This document shows positions 53,052-61,468 of a stretch of DNA of 61,636 bases, in pieces (the first letter of the stretch is position 1; each line of letters opens with the position of its first letter). The DNA is from an uncultured Erysipelotrichaceae bacterium (GTDB taxonomy: Bacteria; Bacillota_I; Bacilli_A; Erysipelotrichales; Erysipelotrichaceae). Below the pieces are notes generated by a model, which was not told the DNA's origin, did no database searches, and saw only the letters and a program-made list of their open reading frames with translations. The stretch covers positions 1 to 61,636 of the forward strand of contig CAKUQM010000006.1 in the NCBI GenBank assembly GCA_934675465.1. Reading direction: 5' to 3'. A program made the translations under genes and the position numbers.

Positions 53052-53080
53052 AATATTTTCACAAATAAAAATCCTGTCAA
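53052..53080 (-). promoter_or_regulatory. Promoter of the pckA-oad operon
   Basis: -35 TTGACA (53080-53075), 17-base spacer, AATATT at the -10 (53057-53052). The -35 is consensus, the -10 weaker. Confidence 0.55.
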
Positions 53081-53102
53081 TTTTGTCATTTTATACCAAA
53101 AA

Positions 53103-53117
53103 TGAAAGCGCTTAACA
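53103..53117. promoter_or_regulatory. Possible cre (CcpA) site upstream of pckA
   Basis: TGAAAGCGCTTAACA matches 12 of the 14 consensus positions of cre with one inserted base near the end. It lies 22 bases upstream of the -35, a position from which CcpA more often activates than represses. Confidence 0.35.
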
Positions 53118-53125
53118 TTACATAA

Positions 53126-53153
53126 AAGAAAAACTACTCCCTATAGAGTAGTT
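53126..53153 (-). terminator. Terminator after bioY
   Basis: AACTACTC and GAGTAGTT (53132-53139 and 53146-53153), then TTTTC on the minus strand. Confidence 0.8.
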
Positions 53154-53166
53154 CATCCCATTTTTA

Positions 53167-53676
53167 CTATTTCTTTAATAATTTTCTAAGTCTCTCTTCA
53201 GTCAAGACAACAATTACCATCTTAATAAAATCACCTGGTAAAAATGGTAATACACACGCAAGTAATGAAGGCCATAATGCAGTATGAGTATAAACCATAA
53301 ACCAAATAGTACCAAAGGTATATAAGACTATTGTACCTAACAACATTCCTAACATCTTATTCTTCCAGTTATCATAACCAAAATAACTAGATAAAAAAGC
53401 TAAAGGTAAGTAGCCAAAGATATAGCCACCCGTCATTCCAAATAAGGCAGCTGCCCCTGACTTAAAACCACTAAGTACTGGGATACCAAATAAGGCTAAT
53501 AAGATATATACAAATACCACAATTGCTCCATCCTTATTACCTAGGACAAATGATGTTAGCATTACAATCAAAGTCGCAAAAGATAAGGGAATGGGACCAA
53601 TCTTTATTGAAAAAGGTGAGACAACAGCCATTAAAGCCGCAAACAATGATATCAATACTAATCTTTTTGTTTTCAT
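53167..53676 (-). CDS. bioY: Biotin transporter S component BioY
   Basis: 169 residues with about six membrane segments and the BioY motif GAAALFGMTGGYIFGY. It captures biotin for an ECF transporter whose EcfA/EcfT genes are not in this window. GGGGG-rich ribosome-binding site. It lies just upstream of the biotin-dependent decarboxylase operon but has its own terminator, so co-regulation is not automatic. No biotin synthesis genes are seen here. Confidence 0.93.
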   Translation of the reverse strand: MKTKRLVLISLFAALMAVVSPFSIKIGPIPLSFATLIVMLTSFVLGNKDGAIVVFVYILLALFGIPVLSGFKSGAAALFGMTGGYIFGYLPLAFLSSYFGYDNWKNKMLGMLLGTIVLYTFGTIWFMVYTHTALWPSLLACVLPFLPGDFIKMVIVVLTEERLRKLLKK

Positions 53677-53721
53677 AAAATCCCCCTAAAAAATTAATAC
53701 TGTAGAATTATATCGCAAAAA

Positions 53722-54801
53722 TTAATTCAAAATTGTCTTTAATGCCTCATCCAATTTAGTCACATTATCTTCTCTATCTTCGATATATGGTGAATCTAAT
53801 AAGTATTGTTTAATCTTATCAACATTCTCTTTACTTGGTTCAACACCAATTTCCCTTAAAGTTGTTGGCATATTAAATGACTTCATATATTCAATTAAGC
53901 TATTAATTTCTTCATAATCTTCATTGAAATACAATTGGGGGATCATACCAACCGCTACAATCTCACCATGCAAGTAATCAATAGCTTCTTTAGTAAATAA
54001 AGTACGTACACAGTCATAAAAACTATGAGCGATAGCTGATTGACCAAAACTTTGAGTCATATTCGCGATAGCACCAGTATAGGCAACCGCAATATAGGTA
54101 ACATCATTAATAGCCTTCTTATCATGTTCAATAAAAGCAGCCCTTCCATTTTCCTTCAACATCTCATAAGAATATTCAGCCATCTTATATGCCGCAAAAC
54201 GTTTAATTTCATTATTCTTAAGAAGCATCTCTTTTTGACCATGTTGAATCTCGATCTTTTTAGCCATGGCATCCAAAATACCAGCCGCATTATATCTAGA
54301 AGGACAAGCCTCAATCACATCATTATCAATAAGCAAGGCATCAAGTTCATGTTCATAACGCCAACAATCCTTCTTGCCACCCTCTTTTGTATACATAACG
54401 CTCATACAAGTATAAGGAGCACAAGTTGAAGCACTAGTTGGAATATTGATAGTGCCAAAATGACCATATTCAGCGATTGCCTTAGATAAGTCCATAATCT
54501 TACCACCGCCAACGCCAACTACCTCATCCAAGCCTTTTTCAATCATTAGGTCACTATATTCTTTAGCTGCCTCATAACAACAGGCACCTGTATGAATAAC
54601 TATTTCATATCTAATTTCTTCTTTATCCAAAGAAGGTAGCAATTTATCTTTAACCGCATCAAAGGCTCTTTTACCAGCCACAATCAAAACATTGTTGGAG
54701 AATCTTTTAATTTCTTCACCAGCTTTTTCCATCAAATTAGCCTCTTGACGATATCTACCGCAGCCAATTTTAATCGCTAAATCAAGTTTAATTTCTTCCA
54801 T
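53722..54801 (-). CDS. Glycerol-dehydrogenase-like iron/zinc alcohol dehydrogenase
   Basis: 359 residues of the GldA family. NAD-binding GVGGGKIMDLSKA, the phosphate loop PTSASTCAPYT, and metal ligands Asp in GILDAMAKK, His in FGQSAIAHSFYD and His in LHGEIVAVGM. Substrate could be glycerol or another short polyol or alpha-hydroxy ketone. AGGTGG precedes the ATG. The gene is divergent from a GntR regulator over a shared palindrome, so it is probably that regulator's target. Confidence 0.88.
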   Translation of the reverse strand: MEEIKLDLAIKIGCGRYRQEANLMEKAGEEIKRFSNNVLIVAGKRAFDAVKDKLLPSLDKEEIRYEIVIHTGACCYEAAKEYSDLMIEKGLDEVVGVGGGKIMDLSKAIAEYGHFGTINIPTSASTCAPYTCMSVMYTKEGGKKDCWRYEHELDALLIDNDVIEACPSRYNAAGILDAMAKKIEIQHGQKEMLLKNNEIKRFAAYKMAEYSYEMLKENGRAAFIEHDKKAINDVTYIAVAYTGAIANMTQSFGQSAIAHSFYDCVRTLFTKEAIDYLHGEIVAVGMIPQLYFNEDYEEINSLIEYMKSFNMPTTLREIGVEPSKENVDKIKQYLLDSPYIEDREDNVTKLDEALKTILN

Positions 54802-54823
54802 TTCAATCCACCTCTTATCATAT

Positions 54824-54841
54824 TATACAAATTTTTGTATA
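54824..54841. promoter_or_regulatory. Palindromic candidate operator for the GntR regulator
   Basis: TATACAAA, two bases, TTTGTATA: a perfect 8-bp inverted repeat 17 bases beyond the dehydrogenase ribosome-binding site. Position in the divergent region suggests binding by the adjacent GntR protein. Confidence 0.55.
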
Positions 54842-54886
54842 TACATTAAATAACATTAGAATATATATCTATGACATATTATTTGA

Positions 54887-54892
54887 TACAAT
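54887..54892 (+). promoter_or_regulatory. Extended -10 giving a leaderless GntR mRNA
   Basis: TGATACAAT (TG at 54884-54885, TACAAT 54887-54892) ends 7 bases before the ATG at 54900. No Shine-Dalgarno is present between them, so the mRNA should begin at the start codon. Confidence 0.45.
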
Positions 54893-54899
54893 TAATTCC

Positions 54900-55547
54900 A
54901 TGGAAAATAAAAAAGCCCTTAGTGAAGAAATATATCAACACTTATTAGATCAAATATTTAATGGGGAACTAAATCCTAATGATAAGATAACTGAAAACAG
55001 TCTTGCTTTAAACTTTCAAACATCACGTACACCAATAAGAGAAGCCATGCGTAAGCTTGAAAGTCAAGGACTGCTTAAGATTTATCCTAATCGTTATGCT
55101 GAAATAGCTTCTTTTTCTAAAAAAGAAATTAACGATATAGGTGTCATCAGACTATCTCTTGATATTTTAGCCATTAAGTTAGCTACCATTTATAGTACCA
55201 AAAATGATTTTCTTAAACTAAAGGAAATTGCTGAAAATTGTTATTTAGCTTATAAAAACAATGATGGGCTAAAGAGAAGAAAATTAGATACTAGATTTCA
55301 TGAATATCTATGCGAACTTTCAAAGAATGAATTACTTCTTTCCATGCAAAATGACCTATCATTAAAAATTCAGTTCCTATTACTGCATAACAATTTACCT
55401 GATGTGGAAGACGTGGAGCATATTAAACAACACATTGAAATTGCAGATGCTTTAATTAATGGAAATGAAAAAAAGGCCATCGAAATAGATATCGATCACC
55501 TTTATGAATTCTATAATTTGGATGTACCACTAGACTTCTTCAAATAA
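54900..55547 (+). CDS. GntR-family regulator with FCD ligand domain
   Basis: 215 residues. The winged helix-turn-helix is at about 8-70 (LALNFQTSRTPIREAMRKLESQGLLKIYPNR), followed by an all-helical FCD (FadR-type) domain at about 80-205 with Asp/His residues that usually bind a metal and a small organic acid (DTRFHEYLC). It probably represses the divergent dehydrogenase and itself from the 54824 palindrome. Its 3' end overlaps the convergent DUF3783 gene by 37 bases. Confidence 0.9.
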   Translation: MENKKALSEEIYQHLLDQIFNGELNPNDKITENSLALNFQTSRTPIREAMRKLESQGLLKIYPNRYAEIASFSKKEINDIGVIRLSLDILAIKLATIYSTKNDFLKLKEIAENCYLAYKNNDGLKRRKLDTRFHEYLCELSKNELLLSMQNDLSLKIQFLLLHNNLPDVEDVEHIKQHIEIADALINGNEKKAIEIDIDHLYEFYNLDVPLDFFK

Positions 55548-55813
55548 TACAAATATTCTTCTAACAATTGGTCATACATAAAAGATGGTGACCAATTTTT
55601 GTTGATTTCAGTTTCAATCGCCTTTAAAGGAACTCTAATATCAGCCATTCTAAGTGTCTTGAGGATAAAATCTACTTCACCTTCATTGAAATCACACAAT
55701 ACCATCATACCCAATTCTTTATATGCAGCTAATAATTCAATTTCAATATTTAACTTAGTCAATAAATCAATTAATTGTTTATTATCATCCAAATTCATCA
55801 GCTTAATCTTCAT
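55511..55813 (-). CDS. DUF3783 protein, end of the asd operon
   Basis: 100 residues. The second half (DIRVPLKAIETEINKNWSPSFMYDQLLEEY) matches the DUF3783 pattern in which a conserved PLKA-x-x-T-x-x-N-x-x-W segment is followed by a helix. Function unknown. It overlaps the asd stop by 11 bases, so it is cotranscribed with the threonine-pathway genes; a regulatory or metabolite-binding role there is speculation. Confidence 0.75.
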   Translation of the reverse strand: MKIKLMNLDDNKQLIDLLTKLNIEIELLAAYKELGMMVLCDFNEGEVDFILKTLRMADIRVPLKAIETEINKNWSPSFMYDQLLEEYLYYLKKSSGTSKL

Positions 55814-56786
55814 AGAGACACTTAATTATTTGCACCGCATTAGATGCAGCACCCTTTCTAATTTGATCTCCCGAACAGAACAAAGAAATACCACCTTCAA
55901 GTACTCTATCTTCTCTAATTCTACCCACATAGACCTTATCTTGATTGCTTGTAACAAGTGGCATAGGATACTTATTGTCTAAGACATCATCATATAAGAT
56001 AACTCCCTTTTCTTTACTTAAAGCTTCTCTTACTTCTGATACACTTAACGGCCTTTCGCATTTAAGGGAAACACTTATACAATGACTTCTAAGCACAGGG
56101 ACTCTAACACAAGTACAAGTAACCCTTAAATCATCATTATGAAGAATCTTCTTACCCTCATTTTCCATCTTCATCTCTTCACTTGTATATAAATTATCTT
56201 TCAAAGAACCAATACAAGGAATACAGTTATAAGCTATAGTATATGGAAAAACAGAAGGTTCATAATTAAGATCACTAATCTCATTATTCAATTCATCAAT
56301 ACCACCCTTACCAGCACCTGAAACAGCCTGATAAGTAGAAGCTATCATCACCTTAACCTTAAACAATTTATTTATCGCATTAATTGCCATCAAAGTAATA
56401 ATAGTTGAACAATTAGGATTAGAAATAACCCCTTTATGTTTCTTAACATCATTTCCATTAATCTCCGGAACAACCAAAGGCACATCATCATCCATCCTAA
56501 AAGCACTTGAATTATCAATAAAGACTGCCCCTGCATTAACAATATCATCTTTGTATTGTTTAGCTACCTCATTACTACTAGCGCCTAAAACAACATCCAA
56601 ACCTTCAAAAGAATCATGATTAACTTCCTTAACTTCATAATCCTTGTCCTTAAACTTAATGATTTGACCAGCACTTTTTTTACTTGCCAACAATACCAAA
56701 TCATCAACTGGTATTTCTTGTTCAATTAGACAATCTAACATTTGTCTACCAACAGCACCTGTAGCTCCTAAAATTCCTATTCTCAT
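55803..56786 (-). CDS. asd: Aspartate-semialdehyde dehydrogenase
   Basis: 327 residues. NADP-binding GATGAVGRQML at the N-terminus, the catalytic Cys in ISNPNCSTI, substrate-binding YQAVSGAGKGG and the C-terminal His in VPVLRSHCISVSL. It reduces aspartyl phosphate to the semialdehyde, a branch point for Lys, Met and Thr. It overlaps lysC by 4 bases and is third in the hom-lysC-asd operon. Confidence 0.95.
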   Translation of the reverse strand: MRIGILGATGAVGRQMLDCLIEQEIPVDDLVLLASKKSAGQIIKFKDKDYEVKEVNHDSFEGLDVVLGASSNEVAKQYKDDIVNAGAVFIDNSSAFRMDDDVPLVVPEINGNDVKKHKGVISNPNCSTIITLMAINAINKLFKVKVMIASTYQAVSGAGKGGIDELNNEISDLNYEPSVFPYTIAYNCIPCIGSLKDNLYTSEEMKMENEGKKILHNDDLRVTCTCVRVPVLRSHCISVSLKCERPLSVSEVREALSKEKGVILYDDVLDNKYPMPLVTSNQDKVYVGRIREDRVLEGGISLFCSGDQIRKGAASNAVQIIKCLYED

Positions 56787-58096
56787 TTAATAAACCTCTT
56801 ATATATAACTTCTATTGTCTTTTGATAGTTTTCATCATCAACACCAACTAATATCGAAATTTCATCAGCACCCTGAGAAATAGTCCTGATATTAATTCCA
56901 TTTTCACCTAATAACGAGAATATTTCACCTGAAATACCCTTACGTTCTTTCATTCCTCTACCTACAACACAAACAAGTGATAAATTATCATAAATTGATA
57001 CTTCCTCACAGTTTAATGTATTTTTAATCTCGTTGGATAATTCATAGGCATTATGCTTAATATCTTCTTTATCTACAATGATAGAAAAAGAATCAATACC
57101 GGTAGTAACCATCACTACTGGAATCTTATAATGTTCAAAAATATCTAAGGCCTTCTTTAAAAAACCAATCTCAGAACTAGAATTAGACTTAACGATATTC
57201 ATAACCATAAAATCTTTTCTACCTGTAATGCCTGTAATAGGTAAGACCTTATCAAGACTTGTTACATTATTTACAATAATGGTACCTGGATCATCTGGCC
57301 TATTAGTATTTTTGATATTGATAGGAATATTTTTAATCTTAACAGGATAAATAGACTCATCATGTAAGACACTAGCTCCCATATAAGACATTTCTCTTAA
57401 CTCACTATATGTAATGATATTGATTTGTTTAGGACTATTAATAATACGAGGATCACATACATAAATGCCACTGACATCAGTCCAATTTTCATACATCTTC
57501 GCGTCACATATATTAGCTAATAAAGCACCAGTAATATCACTACCACCCCTGCTCATTAGTCTTAAAACACCATTTGGCAAAGAGCCATAAAAGCCTGGCA
57601 CCACAATCTTTTTATTAGTATTTAAATGAGGCATAAACTTCTTATAAGTCTCTTCAATATCGATACTGCCATCATATTTAAAACTTATCACATCAGAAGC
57701 ATCCACAAACTCAGCATTTAAATATAAAGCTAATAATCTACTCGAAAGAAACTCACCATAAGCCACTACTTCATCATCATTCTTATTAGCTTCTAGTAAC
57801 ATCCTAATCTTTTCAATTTCACTATCTAAGTCAAAAGAAATATTTAATTCATCGATAATTGCCTTATGCTTAAGATATATCTTCTCTAAAATATCATCAT
57901 AAGACATTCCATATTTCTTATGAGCTAAACACAAATATAACAAATCAGTAACCTTATGATCATTTTTATCAGCCTTCCCACATGCTGAAGCGACAATCAC
58001 TTTTCTTGTATCATCACTTTCTACAATTGATTTAATCTTTTTATATTGTGTGGCATTAGCTAATGAACTACCACCGAATTTACATACTTTAATCAT
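56783..58096 (-). CDS. lysC: Aspartokinase
   Basis: 437 residues: catalytic KFGGSSLANATQ motif, then SRGGSDITGALLA, and two C-terminal ACT domains (about 300-437) that bind an end-product amino acid as inhibitor. The length suggests the single-chain Firmicutes form. It lies between hom and asd with overlaps on both sides. Threonine is a likely effector from the operon partners, but that is inference. Confidence 0.94.
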   Translation of the reverse strand: MIKVCKFGGSSLANATQYKKIKSIVESDDTRKVIVASACGKADKNDHKVTDLLYLCLAHKKYGMSYDDILEKIYLKHKAIIDELNISFDLDSEIEKIRMLLEANKNDDEVVAYGEFLSSRLLALYLNAEFVDASDVISFKYDGSIDIEETYKKFMPHLNTNKKIVVPGFYGSLPNGVLRLMSRGGSDITGALLANICDAKMYENWTDVSGIYVCDPRIINSPKQINIITYSELREMSYMGASVLHDESIYPVKIKNIPINIKNTNRPDDPGTIIVNNVTSLDKVLPITGITGRKDFMVMNIVKSNSSSEIGFLKKALDIFEHYKIPVVMVTTGIDSFSIIVDKEDIKHNAYELSNEIKNTLNCEEVSIYDNLSLVCVVGRGMKERKGISGEIFSLLGENGINIRTISQGADEISILVGVDDENYQKTIEVIYKRFIK

Positions 58097-59132
58097 CTAA
58101 TACCTCACAAACAAAATCATCATCCTTAATCATTTTCTTTAATTCATTGATACTTATATCTTTAGCTAAACCAATGCCTCTAATATAATAATTACCTTTC
58201 ACATTATCATAATCAGGTAGTTCAAACTTATTGATTCTTCTATTAAATGAATTATCTATATCCTTTAAATCCCTAACAACATTACTAGCAGTAGGAAGTT
58301 CTCCAGCACCCTGTCCTATTAGATAAATATTACCCAAGTCTTCACCCGCAACCATGAAACAATTATTATTCAAAGTTATACTACTAAAAGGACCAGACTT
58401 AACTAAAGAAGGCATAACCGTTAAACAATTATTAACATTCTTAGCTAACAAGATGCATCTATAGCCATTATTCTTAAAATACTCCATATCAATCTTTTTG
58501 ATATGACGAATACCCTTAATAAATAAGTCTTCTAATTTATATGCCTTATCAAAAGATAATAATGAAGCTAATACAAGCTTATTAGCACTATCAATTCCAT
58601 CGATATCATCACTTGGATCTTTTTCAGCATAACCTAAGTCTTGCGCTTGTTTCAAAGCTATGTCAAAATCCAAATTATTGGTATACATCTGATCAAGAAT
58701 ATAATTACTAGTACCATTCATAATGCCAGCTACACTAACAATCTTATCAATATCAGCTATTCTATTAATCTCATGTAATACAGGAATGCCACCACCACAG
58801 GCACTTGAATATAATAATGAAACATTATTATCGATAGCTAAATCGTTAATTTCTTTTAAATACTTAACCAACATCTTCTTATTAGATGTGACAACATTCT
58901 TACCGCTTCTTAAAGCCTTGGAACAATATTTGAAAGGTATATCATCACCACCCAAACATTCGACTACTGTATCTATTTCGGGGTCATTGATAATCAAATC
59001 AATATCATTTGTCTGTAAAATAGGATCACTAATATCTTTTTCAAGTATCCTTTTAACCTTAATATTATTCTTAGAAGCTATCTTATAGACGCCTCTTCCA
59101 ACTACTCCATATCCTAAAATTCCTATAACCAT
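58089..59132 (-). CDS. hom: Homoserine dehydrogenase without ACT domain
   Basis: 347 residues. Rossmann GILGYGVVGRGVYKIA, the substrate region VAGIMNGTSNYIL, GYAEKDPSDDIDG with the catalytic acidic and Lys residues, and GAGELPTASNVVRD. The C-terminal ACT domain usual in longer Hom proteins is absent, so feedback control must rest on the aspartokinase or on transcription. First gene of the hom-lysC-asd-DUF3783 operon, divergent from thrC. Confidence 0.94.
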   Translation of the reverse strand: MVIGILGYGVVGRGVYKIASKNNIKVKRILEKDISDPILQTNDIDLIINDPEIDTVVECLGGDDIPFKYCSKALRSGKNVVTSNKKMLVKYLKEINDLAIDNNVSLLYSSACGGGIPVLHEINRIADIDKIVSVAGIMNGTSNYILDQMYTNNLDFDIALKQAQDLGYAEKDPSDDIDGIDSANKLVLASLLSFDKAYKLEDLFIKGIRHIKKIDMEYFKNNGYRCILLAKNVNNCLTVMPSLVKSGPFSSITLNNNCFMVAGEDLGNIYLIGQGAGELPTASNVVRDLKDIDNSFNRRINKFELPDYDNVKGNYYIRGIGLAKDISINELKKMIKDDDFVCEVLDD

Positions 59133-59154
59133 AACTGTCCTTTCTTTACGAACA

Positions 59155-59204
59155 CTTGTTTACTAACAAAAAACATAGTATCATTTTTAAAGTAAATAAA
59201 CAAG
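59155..59204. promoter_or_regulatory. Shared thr control region with inverted repeat
   Basis: CTTGTTTA (59155-59162) and TAAACAAG (59197-59204) are perfect inverted repeats flanking the divergent promoter region. A thrC promoter is TTGTTT (59156-59161), 17 bases, TATCAT (59179-59184). The hom promoter must overlap it on the other strand. No T-box or riboswitch is seen between the two operons. Confidence 0.5.
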
Positions 59205-59214
59205 GTAGGTAATT

Positions 59215-60645
59215 ATGAGATATTTAAACACAAGAGATAATAATGAAATCGTAAATATAAAAGAAGCCATCATCAACGGTTTAGCCAAAGATGGTGGTCT
59301 TTATGTTCCAGAACATATTAATAAAATTGATGATATTTATAAGTTAAAAGATTATTCTTATCAAGAATTAGCGAATTTTATCTTAAACCAATTCATTGAC
59401 TATGATATTAGTGAATACATTGATAAAGCATATGACAAAAACTTCGACAACGAAAAGATTTGCCCTGTTAAAAAAGTAGGCAACAATTATTTCCTAGAAC
59501 TATTCCATGGTCCTACTTCAGCATTCAAGGATGTAGCTTTACAACTTTTACCATATATATTAACTTCTAGTTCAAACGATGATAAAGACATCGTTATTCT
59601 AAGTGCTACAAGTGGCGACACTGGTAAGGCAGCCTTAGAAGGTTTTAAGGATGTAGCTAAGACAAGAATTACTATTCTTTATCCTAATAAGATGGTATCT
59701 AAAGTTCAAGAAAGACAAATGACAACCACTAAGGGTAATAATACTGATGTTATTGCGATAAATGGTAACTTCGACGATTGCCAATCAATGGTTAAGGATA
59801 TCTTAGAGAATCATAAATCAGACAAGATTCATCTCACTAGTGCTAATTCTATTAATATCGCTAGATTACTACCACAAATCGTTTATTATTTCAGTACTTA
59901 TTATGAATTATTTAATAATGATGAAATAGCTATTGATGAACAAATTGATTACTATGTGCCAACTGGTAATTTTGGTGACATTCTTGCAGGCTATATCGCA
60001 AAAGAGATGGGTTTACCTATTAATAAATTAATTTGTGCCTCCAATTCTAATAATGTCTTAACTGACTTTATTAATACTGGAATATACGACATCAACAGAG
60101 ACTTCATTAATACTATGGAACCATCTATTGATATCTTAATATCTAGTAATCTTGAAAGACTTTTATATCTTAAGAGTAAAGATACTAATTTGATTAAGGA
60201 TTTAATGTCATCTTTAAAAACTAATAGGAAATATCAAATTAACAACAAATTACTTACAAGTATCCAAGAAGACTTTGTAGGTATCTATGCAAATGAAGAT
60301 GAAGTAAAAGAAGCTATTAAAGAAGTATATGAAAAGGATCATTATTTAATTGACCCTCATACCGCCGTAGCTTATATCGCTTCTAAGAAATATGATACAA
60401 AACATAAGAAAGTTATTTTAGCTACTGCATCACCTTACAAGTTCTCTAAGGATGTTTATAAGTGCTTAACAAATGAAGATATAGCGGATAATCTAGAAGC
60501 TATTGAAACTTTAGAAAACTATACTAATATTGAAGCACCTTTCAATCTAAAAGAACTAAAGGACTTACCAATTAGATTTAGAGAAGTCTACAATCTAAAC
60601 AATAAAGACTTATTAATTAAGAAATTGGAGAAAAATAATGATTAA
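59215..60645 (+). CDS. thrC: Threonine synthase
   Basis: 476 residues. The PLP Lys is in ELFHGPTSAFKDVALQ; ATSGDTGKAALEGF is the phosphate/cofactor-binding loop. It converts O-phosphohomoserine to threonine. The length fits the longer (E. coli/yeast-like) class II form. AAGGTAGG lies before the ATG, and its stop overlaps thrB by 8 bases. Confidence 0.95.
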   Translation: MRYLNTRDNNEIVNIKEAIINGLAKDGGLYVPEHINKIDDIYKLKDYSYQELANFILNQFIDYDISEYIDKAYDKNFDNEKICPVKKVGNNYFLELFHGPTSAFKDVALQLLPYILTSSSNDDKDIVILSATSGDTGKAALEGFKDVAKTRITILYPNKMVSKVQERQMTTTKGNNTDVIAINGNFDDCQSMVKDILENHKSDKIHLTSANSINIARLLPQIVYYFSTYYELFNNDEIAIDEQIDYYVPTGNFGDILAGYIAKEMGLPINKLICASNSNNVLTDFINTGIYDINRDFINTMEPSIDILISSNLERLLYLKSKDTNLIKDLMSSLKTNRKYQINNKLLTSIQEDFVGIYANEDEVKEAIKEVYEKDHYLIDPHTAVAYIASKKYDTKHKKVILATASPYKFSKDVYKCLTNEDIADNLEAIETLENYTNIEAPFNLKELKDLPIRFREVYNLNNKDLLIKKLEKNND

Positions 60646-61468
60646 GTATCAAGTACCTGCTACAACAGCTAATTTAGGCATCGGCTTTGATTGTTTAGGC
60701 ATGGCCTTAAACATCTATGATTACTTTGAAGTTGAATATAATGATACATTCGACGTAAATGGTTTTATTAGTGATTCAATAGAAGACAACCTATTTATTC
60801 ATTCATACAAGAAGGCTTGTGAATACAAACATGACGAGATAAAACCAATAAAAGTTAAATGTATCGCCAATGTGCCAGTAAGTAGAGGCCTAGGTTCTAG
60901 TAGTTGTATGATTGTTGGTGGTATCTACGCATATCATACCTTAAACAATAATTGTCTAAGCAAGGAAGAAATGTTAGAAATAGCTACTGAAATAGAAGGA
61001 CATCCTGATAATGTAGCCCCATGTATCTATGGTGGCTTGTGTGTAAGCAGTGATAATTCAACTTTAAAACTTAAAGTTAGTAACAAATGGCACTTTGGAG
61101 TCTTTATACCACCATATGAAGTAAGAACCGAGGATGCACGTAAGGTTATTAAATCTAGTATTGATAGAAATGATGCCGTAAGTAATATTGCCAACGCCAT
61201 TAAAACCATCTATGCTCTAGAACACTTTGATAAGAAGCACATCTTATCAATCACTAAAGATAGGATCCACGAACCATATCGCAAGCCTTTAATTAAAGGC
61301 TTTAATAACTTTCAATCGACTGCCCTCAAGGCAGGAGCCCTAGCTCTTGTCATCTCCGGTTCCGGTAGTACATGCCTTACAGTTTCTGACAAGAGATTAG
61401 ATATAGATGATTATTTCCAAAATGTAAAGATAGATAAGGAAGGAGTAAAATGTCTAAAGAGTTCTTAA
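60638..61468 (+). CDS. thrB: Homoserine kinase
   Basis: 276 residues of the GHMP kinase family. Motif 1 PATTANLGIGFDCLG, the ATP loop PVSRGLGSSSCMI and the C-terminal motif 3 ALVISGSGSTCL. It phosphorylates homoserine for ThrC. It overlaps thrC at its start and the next gene at its end, so the three are a single transcript. Confidence 0.95.
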   Translation: MIKYQVPATTANLGIGFDCLGMALNIYDYFEVEYNDTFDVNGFISDSIEDNLFIHSYKKACEYKHDEIKPIKVKCIANVPVSRGLGSSSCMIVGGIYAYHTLNNNCLSKEEMLEIATEIEGHPDNVAPCIYGGLCVSSDNSTLKLKVSNKWHFGVFIPPYEVRTEDARKVIKSSIDRNDAVSNIANAIKTIYALEHFDKKHILSITKDRIHEPYRKPLIKGFNNFQSTALKAGALALVISGSGSTCLTVSDKRLDIDDYFQNVKIDKEGVKCLKSS

